A DNA stretch of 64,000 nt. It comes from Bradysia coprophila. Taxonomy: Eukaryota > Arthropoda > Insecta > Diptera > Sciaridae. The stretch spans positions 9,796,390 to 9,860,389 of the forward strand of contig NW_023503409.1 in NCBI RefSeq assembly GCF_014529535.1, in the 5' to 3' direction. Below, one piece after another: positions 53,801 to 64,000 of this stretch (position 1 is its first letter; every line of letters begins with the position of its first letter). The translations under genes were made by a program, and so were the position numbers. The notes beneath the pieces are model-generated. The model ran no database searches and was not told where the DNA came from. It saw only the letters and a list, made by a program, of their open reading frames with translations.

Positions 53801-55160
53801 TTTTTGTTCGGCGTTTTTTTCACGTTTCCTTTTCGACCAACAAACAAACAAAAAATCGAATTTAATTTAATTCTTCCTTCGTAGATAATGTATCCACTGT
53901 ATACGCTGTCGATGTAGAACAATAACACGTTCAATTTCCTCGACTAATTTTTCACTTATTCACGACTATAGCACCGTTTTCAAAATATGTTCGGTAACAA
54001 AAGCCACTCTTCGATTTCAACTCCCTTGTTCTTTATTGTATTCCGACTATTTATGTCTAACGTTTGACTCTTCACCTCACAAATATTCTTCAAATTATGT
54101 AACAATCAGAGATTGGGCAATCACTTTTATAGCCATTATATCCCCACCTAATCTAAATATTTTCGACAGAATGCATTATACCGGACTGGACCAGGTTCTA
54201 ATGTTCTATTAACACATGAAAATTTCGTGTAACGAAGCAATCATCAACAACGGCATCATACGCGTGTTCAAGTCCACTCTCTCAACCCTTTCAATACACA
54301 CGAAAGCGCATTAGAATATCAACAGTCTCAAAGAGAAACAAAATGTTCTTTTAGTGTTGTTGTGATGGCATTGAATGAAATTCCATTTAAAGGTTTTGGT
54401 AAAAAGAATAAGAGGAAAAAACCGCCGATAAAAAATAATTATGTTTTCGGACAACTGGTTTTCTTCACTGGCCAGATCTTATACTTCAATGAAAGCAAAT
54501 AAATCAGAGAGAATGGAACGAACCAAAAAAAACATTTAAATTTCTGACGGTTGACGTTTCAATTTTTGATTATTACCATATAACATGGGACGTAAATAAG
54601 AGGATATCGAACTTCTCAGATCGTGATTAGCATTTTATTTTCTTAATGTTAAACCGATAAGTTGATCGCAAGGGAAAACTGAAACGCATACAATGGTATA
54701 CCGAGTGAGAATATATATACGCGCTGAATAAGCGAGAAGGTCGCACGATGATTACGTCGATGCAGGAAAATCAAATGATTATGGGAATTCCTTGATTGGC
54801 AAGGTTTGAATGATTCATCAGTTTTTCATTTTTAAAGGGAAAAGGGATCAGATAGAAAGTTCAGTGGACTTAGTGTGAAAAACTAATGAAAGCTAAACGA
54901 TTATTAAACTGTTATGCTTGGGAAATTGGTTAGGTTGTTACTTTCTGAAGATATATTCTGTCTGATGGCAGTTAGTGTTATACGCCAACACATGTTATGT
55001 CTATGTCTTTCTAACGAGGGGTAAACCACTGGCCAAAAGGTTGGCAAATCAATTTCTAATTCCTTTCAATTCCGTTTAATTACCTCAATTACCGGAGCAA
55101 CTCGTCTAATTGCCGTATTCGCTCTATTTCCTTTCAATTCCGTTCAATTCCTTTCAATTT
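53801..55160. other. AT-rich spacer without recognised gene
   Basis: I see no conserved frame and no clear repeat. Near 55060-55165 the word TTCCTTTCAATTCCGTT-like is repeated several times as a low-complexity run just before the broken gene at 55165. Confidence 0.5.
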
Positions 55161-55164
55161 CTTT

Positions 55165-56462
55165 CAATTTCTGGTGTAGGATTTTTTTTTGTGAATTTTT
55201 ATTATTTGACTTATCCATGAAGCTTCCCAATTCAAGGCGTGGTGGACTGATTGTGAGGTCTCTGGAATCGAGAGTTCTTCCATAGAACCAATTGTCACTA
55301 ATTTGCGAATAAACCGAATAAATAAATCCAATAATTCAAATTCAAATAGTGCGCACGCTAAAACAAAACATCCAAATCGCATACAAAAATGATGTTTTGT
55401 CTCACGTTTTTAGCGTGCGCACTATTTGAATGACCCCTTAGGTTCTCTCCTAAATTATTTTTTATTTTATTTAGATGTCGAATATTATTTTCAGCTTTTT
55501 TTTTTTTTATTTTGAATGTTGTATTGCTTCGGTGGTGTTCCGAACATTGAAATAATATTTTATGCATGAAGATTGCAAGTTACTTGACAATGAAATTGAA
55601 ATTTGGAAATAAAATTTTTTGTTTTACGCGCCCTGACGATTATTTTCAGCGTTTTTATATTCTACCATACATCAAAATTTTGCTTATTTGTTTTTTAATT
55701 GTAAAAAGTATTGGTAAAGTTAGCAGAAGTAAAGTTAGCAACCAGCGCGCCATCTTAATTATTCATAAGAAGCTGTTACAATTTACATATAAAAGTATCG
55801 GGATGTTTAGTAAAGAATCAAACCAAATATCCTTTAAATTTTAGAATTTGACCCTTTAAATTTTGTTATTTAAATTCGTCACTTTTAATCAACTTTATAA
55901 AAAAAACAACACATTTTTTTGGCATAGTGTAGAATAATTTTTGGTTGCTGTTTGTATATGGAATTGAAATAAATTCAAATTTTCAGATTGTTGAAAATTT
56001 GAACGACTTTGATGTAATTTGTCGATTGAAGTGGGCGTGCACGAATAATGAATATTTTGCCGTTTAGTGTGAAGCAAAATTGCTCTGCAACTCTTAAGGA
56101 AATAATCAGTTTAGACTACTGCCGTATAAAGTGTCCAAACGAAGTTGCTGGAAATATTTCACCAGTTGGTTTTGGAGAGTAATTCATCGGGAACTTCAAA
56201 AAGTATCGGAAAGTATACCGAAAGGAATGAAATTTGCTTCTCGCGCGTACATCAAAGTAAACTAATTTTCGTTCTTTTTGCTGAATTTTTCTAAATTATT
56301 TTTAAATTTAAGGGAAACTACACAATGCGTGGATTCGATTTCGATCAAAGAGTTTTGCCAAAATTTTGGACACCTGGTGCGTATAAGGCCGACACTTTTG
56401 TGTATTACAAAAATACTGTTAATGCTGCCAGTAAAATTAGTCTTGCTTGTCGATTATATTAA
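55165..56462 (+). pseudogene. Broken MD-2/DUF1091-like secreted-protein gene (paralogue a)
   Basis: It is homologous to 57711-58419. Intron 1 and the start of exon 2 (WWTDCEVSGIESSSIEPIV) are present from 55165, but the signal-peptide exon is absent. About 640 bases interrupt exon 2 (about 55342-55982). Exon 3 (CEAKLLCNS*GNNQFRLLPY) has a TAA stop. Exon 4 is well kept (GNYTMRGFDFDQRVLPKFW to SLACRLY). With no signal exon, an insertion and a nonsense codon, it is not functional. Confidence 0.8.
55343..55429. repeat. 87-base hairpin inside the interruption of paralogue a
   Basis: CAAATAGTGCGCACGCTAAAA pairs with TTTTAGCGTGCGCACTATTTG, separated by about 45 bases. It marks the left edge of the DNA that splits exon 2. 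Confidence 0.8.
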
Positions 56463-56513
56463 CTGGAATTGTGTTTGTTGTTGTAGATGATGTAGAATAA
56501 AAATTGTCTATAA

Positions 56514-56577
56514 GCAACGCACTTCAAGCATTTGGCAGCTGTCATTAGTAGCACTTTTGCTTGAAGTGCGTTGCTAT
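56514..56577. mobile_element. 64-base foldback element with a paralogous empty site
   Basis: AGCAACGCACTTCAAGCA and its reverse complement TGCTTGAAGTGCGTTGCT flank about 28 bases. The matching sequence downstream of paralogue b (58790-58815) reads straight through (TGTCTATACGCTATTTTTCG), so the element inserted after the genes duplicated. A short ATA flank is repeated on both sides. A similar end (GCGCACTTCAAGCATGAG) occurs near 48449. Confidence 0.8.
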
Positions 56578-56579
56578 AA

Positions 56580-57710
56580 GCCATTTTTCGAATTTAACTT
56601 TATTTGACTTGGAAACGCCTTAAAATAATTTAAAAAATTGCAATTGAACCCTAAAAACCCACCCGAATGCTTATTAAGCATGGCTCAACGACCATTGTGA
56701 CCATTTCGCCAGAAATCTTGTGTGGAACACGTTGCTTAATGGGGCGTTTTAAGCAAAAACAAAAAACTGGCTGCGCTCGTTTGGCAACTTCTTGCAAACA
56801 TGCCTATTTTGTGCTTCAGTGCGTCAATGTGACGTTTGATAAATTGATAATTGATTCGTTTCAAAAAGCATTGCATGAGTGTTGTAAAACAACAAATAGT
56901 TTTTTCGTTTTTTCAATTATTAAATTGAACAACTAGAGACACATAAAAGGTTATATGCAAATCTGTAACGATGATTTATTGCAAAATATCACAACTAAAC
57001 AACTCGTCGTAACAATATTTTTCTCGAAAACATAATATTATTTTGGGAGTTGCGGGAATTAGTAAAATTCGTTGAAAATTTCAAACGAATTCGGAACCTT
57101 TTGTAGTAGTTAATACAATGAAGTTTTATAAATGAAAATATTTTCATTAAGACCCACACCATACGAAATCCAATTAAACAACGAATTCGGAACGAAATAA
57201 CTGCCTTCCATTAGCTATAAAGAATCAGAAACTATAAAGTGAGCAAATGTGTTTTACATCAACGAGTTTTTTAATACCACATTTGACGTTGCTACCGGAC
57301 ATTTTGAAAATTTTACTCCACATTTTTTTAAAAATCTTTTACACGTATGGACAGCTTTCAAAACCTTCTAACATCGTTGAAGACAACGGCCCTTTCAATT
57401 TTCCTCAAAATTCAGCTGCAATCTTGAAATCTCTATCGGTTGCAACAGAAAATATTTATGATTCGACGACCTACCTTGTAATTTCAGAAAAACGTTTCAC
57501 AACAAGATGAATGGATCGACCACACGAAAGTAATGTGTAATGTGTCACGTCTACGTACAATGTTTTGTTGTAACAGATCTAAAATCAGCAAGCATGCCCT
57601 CGATTCCGCCGTAAATTGAAAGGTTCGTAAATTGAAAGGTTCAGTGTTGCTGCTGAGGTTGCTGCTAGAATCAGGTCGAGCATAATTAGAATTTTAGTAA
57701 AAATACTAAA
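56580..57710 (+). other. Spacer between paralogues a and b
   Basis: Parts of 56600-56720 match sequence downstream of paralogue b near 58800-58860 (ATTTTTCGAATTTAACTTTA; GACCATTGT), so the duplicated unit includes 3' flank. An open frame at 56667-56936 matches nothing known. Confidence 0.5.
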
Positions 57711-58419
57711 ATGATACGAGCAACAATTCTAACGATTGCAGCAGTTGTTGTTGGCGCTGGTGTAGGATTTTTCTGTGTATTTTTATTATTTTACTTATCC
57801 ATGAAGCTTCCCAATTCAAGGCATGGTGGACTGAATTTGAGGTCACTGGAATAGAGAATTCTTCCATAGAACCATTTGTCACTAATTTGCGAATCAACAG
57901 AATAAATAAATTCAATTACACGATCAATGGGGCTTTTGATATTGTCAGCGAAAATCTGAATGATTTTGATGTAATTTATCGAGTGAAAAGGAGGCGTGTA
58001 CGAATAATGAATATTTTGTCGTTTAGTGTGAAGCAAAAATGCTCCACAGCTCACAAGGAAATAATCAGTATAGACTAATGCCGTATAAAGTTTCCAAACG
58101 AACTTGCTGCAAATTTTTTAACAGTTGGCTTTGGGAAGTAATTCATCGAGAACTGGAAAAAAAATCGGATATACCGAAAGGGCTGAAACCCACTTGTCGC
58201 GCGTACGTCAAAGTAAGTTAAATTCATTTTTTGCTGAAAAGCTTTATTTTTTATTTTTTGCAATGTAAGGGAAACTACACAGTACATGCATTCGATTTCG
58301 ATCAAAGAGTTTTGCCAATATTTTGGGGACCTGGTGCGTACAAGGCCAACTGTTATGCGTATCACAAAAATGCTGTTTATACTGGCTGTAAAGTTAGTCT
58401 TGCTTTTCGATTATATTAA
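57711..58419 (+). CDS. Small secreted protein resembling the MD-2-like/DUF1091 class (paralogue b)
   Basis: Four exons, 57711-57761, 57821-57970, 58027-58212 and 58270-58419, all in phase 0, give 178 residues. Exon 1 is a signal peptide (MIRATILTIAAVVVGAG). The mature part starts AWWTEFEVTGIENSS, then LRINRINKFNYTINGAFDIV. The C-terminal half has KVSKRTCCKFFNSWLWEVI, KPTCRAYVK and GNYTVHAFDFDQRVLPIFW, then GPGAYKANCYAYHKN and VYTGCKVS. The order, with paired cysteines, GNYT, LP, PG-Y and a final beta-strand, resembles the insect DUF1091/ML-like lipid-binding family. Substrate and role are unknown. The introns are 56-60 bases long, and no stop or frameshift is present. I chose this splicing because it aligns with paralogues a and c at every exon. 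Confidence 0.72.
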
Positions 58420-58990
58420 ATAGAATTGTTTTTTTTGTTGTTGTTGTTGTTCACACTTCAATTGAAAGTTCTTCGGAACGAGAGACAAAAAATTGTCACG
58501 AATTTAAAAAAATATATGTGAGCGAAAGCTCCAATAAAAGTCTAAAAAAATAAGTTGCAGAGTATTTTGAAATCATCAATGTAAGACTTTCGGTGAAAAA
58601 AATGTAAGAACACCTCAAGAATTGTTTCGTTTTTAAATTAATTATCACAATATTGATGTCGCAGAATCACAATTGTGATGAAGATATTGTCTGCTGATTT
58701 CCGATAACATCAAATCATCGCAATTAATTCTCGAAGATGTTACAAACTTCATCTATTGTCGCTAAATGTTATCACGTTGATGTAGAATAAAAATTGTCTA
58801 TACGCTATTTTTCGAATTTAACTTTATTTTGCTTAACGACCATTGTCACCTTTTCGTGGTATCACGAATGTATCACGAATGGTATCAAAATGGTATCAAT
58901 ATTCAGCAGGCTACGAGTTTGGGGCGATTTACGCACACGATGTAATTGTAAGACTCGCCGCGCTCGTTAAGCAACTTGTTGAACAATATT
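58420..58990. other. 3' flank of paralogue b
   Basis: No gene is seen. TTG microsatellite runs occur at 58430-58450. Confidence 0.5.
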
Positions 58991-58995
58991 AGATT

Positions 58996-59247
58996 ACGTT
59001 GGATGCTGCGAAAGTAATTCATTACACAAGGACACAATTTTGTGATACGAGCAAACTCACGAGTAAGTTTTTGAGCAACAAGCTTCGGTAACTGTTTTCG
59101 AGGCAAGTGTAGAGTCGAAGGCGAGGTATGCAACTACACTTGTCGAGAAAACAGTCACCGAAGCTTGTTGCTCAAAAACACTAGTGAGTTTGCGAGTTCT
59201 ACAAAATTGTGTCCGAGAGCAATGAATTACGTCGCAGCATCCAACGT
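58996..59247. mobile_element. 252-base foldback element
   Basis: ACGTTGGATGCTGCG is mirrored by CGCAGCATCCAACGT. Inner blocks GAGCAACAAGCTTCGGTAAC and GTCACCGAAGCTTGTTGCTC also pair. A diverged relative lies at about 51990-52150 (TTGGATGCAGCTACG; TTTTTGAGCAATTTGCTTGG). Confidence 0.85.
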
Positions 59248-59255
59248 ATTCTGGT

Positions 59256-60045
59256 TTATTGCCTGCTCATGCGAAAATTGACTACTACACGTCTGTTCTG
59301 CAGAAATTCTACATAAATTCAGTATCTCAATAAACCAACACCAACAAAACAAAAATAAATCTGTTCTTCCGATAAAACGTTTACAAACAAATCTAGTGTG
59401 CTGACGAAATCGGCTCACACGCTACACGTCTCCTAAAAAATTGATCCCGAAAACAGCACTCGTGTTACATTAGTATTGTCGCAACAGTAGTTACAATTGC
59501 TTTGGTGACATGTTGACATTGAATAGTTTTTCGCAGTTAGTATCGATGAAGACGCATTGTTTGTGCAATTATTTTGTTAGTACTTTTTAATGTTTTCAAA
59601 AAAATGTGCAACAAAGTGTAGTGTTTGTACTATAAGCAAAAGCAATTAGTGTTACAAGTGGAAAATACAACGAAATGTGTGGCCATAAAGTGTTACTTCG
59701 GAACATCAAAATTATTCTTACAATAAATATGGCCGACAATTCTGTGTTGCGAATTCTTCTAAAAGTATGTTGTAACCAGATTACTTGCGTAACAAGTTTT
59801 TATGAAATAACTGTGTTCATCGATCAATATTTTTATCAAAAAAATGTTATTTTAGCGACATTTCTTACATTCTTTTTCGATCGATCGATTCATTCAACAA
59901 AAAAGATAAAATGAAAGCAAGGCAAATTTTACTTGAAAGAACTGTCAACTTGAAATAAACCCCAAATATCCCTAGTGTAATGGATCACTTTCGCAGGGGG
60001 TAAACAGCCGTGTAATAGTCAATTTTCGCATGAGGCAGGCAATAA
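59256..60045. mobile_element. 790-base element with inverted ends of about 38 bases
   Basis: The left end is TTATTGCCTGCTCATGCGAA continuing AATTGACTACTACACG. The right end is its reverse complement with two small differences, ending GAGGCAGGCAATAA. The interior is AT-rich with no recognised protein. It adjoins the foldback at 58996-59247. Confidence 0.75.
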
Positions 60046-60909
60046 AAATATTTATTTTTAACAGGCGATCTAAGTACATACGGTGCGAAATACTTTGTTG
60101 TGTGAAACTGTTTCTATATTCCGTTAGTACCGCTATGCTGCTATGCAATACTCCTTTTGTAAAAAGGGGCATGGGTCGTATAATGTTTCTAAAAATTGCA
60201 ATTTTGTGTGTCCTTTTTTCTGCGAAGTACATAAAATGACAAAGCAAAAGGCAATATTACTTTACGTTGAATTTTGTACTTCGGCTGCACTTTGATGGCA
60301 TGTTACAAATATATCAATTTTGCACAGATTTGTCATTTTTTCAACAAAATTTAATGGATTTTTATACGTCGGAAAACTCATGACACGCGATTCGCACTCG
60401 GTATTAGTGAATCACTTTTCATAAGTATATCCATCGACCTCCATTTACTAAAAAATTACACGAAAAAATGAATGTGTTCGAACCAGATTAATTGAAAAGA
60501 TTTCATTTTTTTTGTAAAACAATTGGACATTGTGTCAGCTAATTTATTGCAAAATATCACAGCAGCTCGTCGTAACAACATTTTTCTCGAAAACAAAGCT
60601 TTGTTGGGACGTTAGAGTGACTCGAAAATATATCTGTCGTCCAAACTTATAGGCTTTACGCTAACGAGTGGCAATTATTTTCACTGTTCCGCCCTACGGA
60701 TGCATGTTCGACTCATTTAGTAATCGCCTCGTATATAATTACTGTAATTGCAAAATTAGTTCCTTAGTGTCACCAGAAGTGGCAGCAAAATATTGTTTTC
60801 TGCTGTTGGTTTTGCTTAAATTTTCGCAGGTTCTCAACATTCTTTTTAGTCCTTTTGGACGAATATTGAAGTACTTAGCGGTGAAAACTCAAACAGTGGC
60901 ATTCTTTTG

Positions 60910-61434
60910 ACGAGCTTTCGATGGGGAAGAATAAACAAAACCACCTACGCAGCCAACGGATTGTATGTTATAACAGAAGACTTTTCATAGAGTACGATGT
61001 AATGTGGTATATCAGTCGTCGTTATTTCGAAAAACTAATTGAAATTTAAATTTAGTTTGAGATGCAATTCGATTACAGCTCTAAAGGAAACAATCAATTT
61101 AGATTGCTGTATTATGGAGTGCCACGAACGCCTTTATGCGACTACATTGAATCATATTTCGTTCGAGTCACTGCTCATCCGGGCTATTCAGCCCATTCAG
61201 ACTTGCCGCCACTTATTCCAGATCAACCCTTATGTCCCTTATACAAAAAGGTTACAAGTCGCTAGATATTTTTCTTTGCAATTTCATTTTTTGTTGCGAC
61301 TTAGGGTAACTATGCATTTAACAATTGGCCATTGCCGAAATATTTTGATCCGGGATATTACATCGTTTACATGGTGTAGTACAAAGCTGGAGAGAAAAAT
61401 TATTGTTCTAGACGAAGTTACTGTTTCAGATTGA
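60910..61434 (+). pseudogene. Broken MD-2/DUF1091-like gene (paralogue c)
   Basis: Three pieces align with paralogue b. The end of exon 2 (about 60925-60995: RINKTTYAANGLYVITED) carries a TAG. Exon 3, 61056-61250, is open (FEMQFDYSSKGNNQFRLL to QPLCPLYKK). Exon 4 from 61305 (GNYAFNNWPLPKYFDPGYYI) stops at TAG 61377, and the former tail is still visible beyond it (YKAGEKNYCSRRSYCFRLS). No signal-peptide exon was found. It is more diverged from a and b than they are from each other. Confidence 0.65.
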
Positions 61435-64000
61435 GCTAATTGCAGAAATCTCGAACTCGACAAATTACAGATCAATAAAATGTGATTTTTTTTGGGTTTC
61501 AAGAATGCTACAAAATAAATGTTTGGCGTCTACAAATGACATTTTCGTACACTTCACCTGTGCTTCTTCGACATACTTCTCTGTGCTGTGTCTTCTTCGT
61601 TATTATAGCTCCACAAAATCTTTCGGGAAAATTTCCACCCAGGGTTCAAAAATCAAAATCAAATCAAAGAAAAACCTTGCTTCTACATAAAAATGAAAGA
61701 AAAATGTTCCGGCTTGCATCAACTAAATTCACACTTGTTACGAAAATAATTAATAAAATTTTAATGGAATTTTGAATCTATTTTTCGGAACTTTCAATTG
61801 AATAGAATATTTGTCAAACGGACGGCAAGGTCTAAGTCCATCTATCATAGTTATTGTTTTTACCAAGGAAAATCTAGAGGAGAATACTAAAAATGGTTGG
61901 TTGCGCGTGCGCCACTTATAATTTTTTCCGTGTCATAGTTAAAATTCAAAGTTAAGAAGCAGAGCTGCAATAACGATCTCTTTTTACAGAGAATTCCAAT
62001 GAACAGTTAGTGTTTTCAATTCTTTTCTTTTAATATTTCATAAACCAACGAATTGATCCCATCTTGATTGATAGTCCAGGAGGTAACACCAAAATTGCAA
62101 TTCATTGAACAAAATTCAGTTTCTATTCAAATAGGCACTGCATTCCATAATGGTATATTACATCGTATACAATTAGAATTCTGACGAAAATCGAATTCGG
62201 TTTCTATACGCAAAATAGGAACGTATCACTTTCTCAAAAGGAATCATCTTCTTCCAAGCAGATCTTTTGATGGAACACGTGAAATCGAGTAACATGTTAT
62301 TACATTGAACAACCTAATATTTTCGAAACGGTACTTTTTTGTCCATTGAACCCGTGTACCTGTGATGCATTTTGGTTTTCGAACGAAAACAATTAATTTT
62401 GACTTTAAAATAATATAATAACACCCGTACCCATCATACCATTCGAACAAACGAAAGATGATGAAGAAGAAAAAAAAACGTTGGGAGAGTGTCTTACATA
62501 ATAAAAGAATTAGAAAATAGAACCTGTCCCAAAGCGACTTAAACGATATATCTTTCTAATTAAGAATACACGTAGGCCGTTAATGCTATGCACAGAGACT
62601 GCATGTATATATATAGACATATACACAGCCTGCATATAATTAACATTAACTGAAAATTTATTTAATTAGTCAATCAAAATTGATGAAAAAATAACACCAA
62701 AAAGAATGCGCTGGGGGATTTAGCCACGGACGAAATTGGTTAGACAGTGCGTGCATGTGTGTGTCATTTTTAATTTCCATTTTATTACGTAAGAAATTAT
62801 CAATGACCATTTGTAACGTGTTCATACGTGAGAAATTAACTGATAGATGTAAAAAGCTCGATGTCCGAACGAAAATAGTTTCGAGAAGAGAGGAAACACG
62901 AAAATATCCGTTAAGTTCATGCATAAACAATTGTACTGTGCATCAGACAATAGTTATTTCATCAACGAGGGAAGAGAGGTTGGAAATTGCATTTCGAGAC
63001 CAGAGCGTAGCGAGGGTCACAAATCACCCGAGAAATAGCGATTTCCAACTTTTTTCCCGAGGTAAACACTACGTTTTCTTCAACAAAGGCTTCCGCAGTT
63101 TCAACGCAGGAGAGAAAATGACTATTTTCTCGACTGTATTGTAAAAACCGATTTAGAATACCACCAAGATATAATGGAATAAACAATTTTTTATTTACGT
63201 AATAAACTATCATTTCGGACAATTTTGATGCACATTCGGCATTTTTTTCATGTTTTATTATTGGGATGACCATTTTTTATGTGCGCATTCGTATAATTAA
63301 AGTGGAAAAATGATGGGCTCATTTGCATAATATTCATGAATAATTTCAACTTGTTACTTCTTTGTAAACTGTTTAAGATTAGATGAATGAAAAAACATTT
63401 TTTTTTAAATGTTGCATTCAACAAACGTTATAAATATTCGTTGGTGTACACAACAAATCATGATTTTTATAGAAATTATGACTGTGATCTGAATTTATTG
63501 GATTCGTGTAACAAGTTTGAAATTAAAGTTTTTGTTTCGTGAATAGAAAATACGATTGCCGTAAATTGGTTATTTATGGGCCCGCAATTACGCGATATTT
63601 TTTGTGAAACAAAGAAAATTTACTCATCGCATTAACAGCAGGATATCAATTCAGTTTTACGGAATGTGCTTTTGTTTGTAATTGCAAGTGATGACTACGA
63701 ATTATGGAGCTGAACTGCAATTTGGTTTTTTGAAATGAAAATGTTTCTGACACTGCATCGAACTATGAGATAATTCAATTATTATCTTACGATACTTTGC
63801 ATTGAATAATGATGTTCGGTTTTTGTGGAAATTTTGTACTGACACCGGTAGACGGGTAGACCTGACGCAAATAAGATCACTTCAGTACTTATCATTGCAA
63901 AGCTTTTAACTTGACGGATGCATCACCTTTATAATTGCATTATGCCTTTTGTAACGAACTTTTTTGACATAGACAATGGACTCAAAAGTCTCGTTAGGTG
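61435..64000. other. AT-rich spacer without recognised gene
   Basis: No conserved frame is seen. At 62980-63050 a short imperfect inverted repeat occurs (TTGGAAATTGCATTTCGAG / CGAGAAATAGCGATTTCCAA), and TATATA-rich runs lie near 62605-62640. Confidence 0.5.

Overview
This window is nuclear DNA from an animal, most likely a dipteran insect. Genes are on both strands and are split by many short GT-AG introns of about 60-75 bases. Introns and spacers are AT-rich, and the spacers are full of transposon debris. The recognisable genes are the insect-type housekeeping proteins midasin, Ran, ZCCHC8, mitochondrial EF-Tu and Pex11. A lower fly (midge or gnat) is plausible, but I cannot name a species from sequence alone.

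Layout. 1-13177 (-): N-terminal half of midasin (Mdn1/Rea1), the giant six-AAA ribosome-assembly ATPase; its C-terminal half lies beyond base 1. 11930-16194 and 27357-31264 are two copies (A and B) of one segmental duplication. It covers the midasin 5' end, a divergent spacer and the 5' leader of Ran. The 11.2 kb between the copies holds a truncated VCP/TER94 gene (16222-18087), a Penelope-like retroelement split by a hAT element, a long repeat field, and a broken PPP4R1 fragment. Copy A keeps the intact midasin but ends on the TER94 piece. Copy B has a dead midasin fragment but leads into the intact Ran gene (31294-32672). The Ran leader in copy A therefore now sits in front of a partial TER94 reading frame.

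34.0-34.2 kb (-): last exon of an SH3 protein. 35.5-37.2 kb: a repeat with a 304-base tandem duplication. 37346-39288 (-): ZCCHC8 (NEXT complex). 39454-41734: a 2.28-kb hAT-type element built of two consecutive palindromes, with a perfect 8-base target duplication. 42398-44280 (+): mitochondrial EF-Tu in six exons. 44612-47177 (-): Pex11 in four exons, tail to tail with EF-Tu; its last intron holds a transposon. 47.4-49.7 kb: several foldback elements. 50402-53800 (-): a small secreted Pro/Gln/Thr-rich protein. 55.1-61.4 kb (+): a cluster of three related genes for small secreted proteins resembling the MD-2/DUF1091 class, one intact and two broken. The rest, to 64000, is AT-rich spacer with small inverted-repeat elements.

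Exon coordinates were read by hand from splice signals and reading-frame continuity. No alignment or search was run. Family assignments rest on recognised motifs and on conserved stretches remembered from these families.
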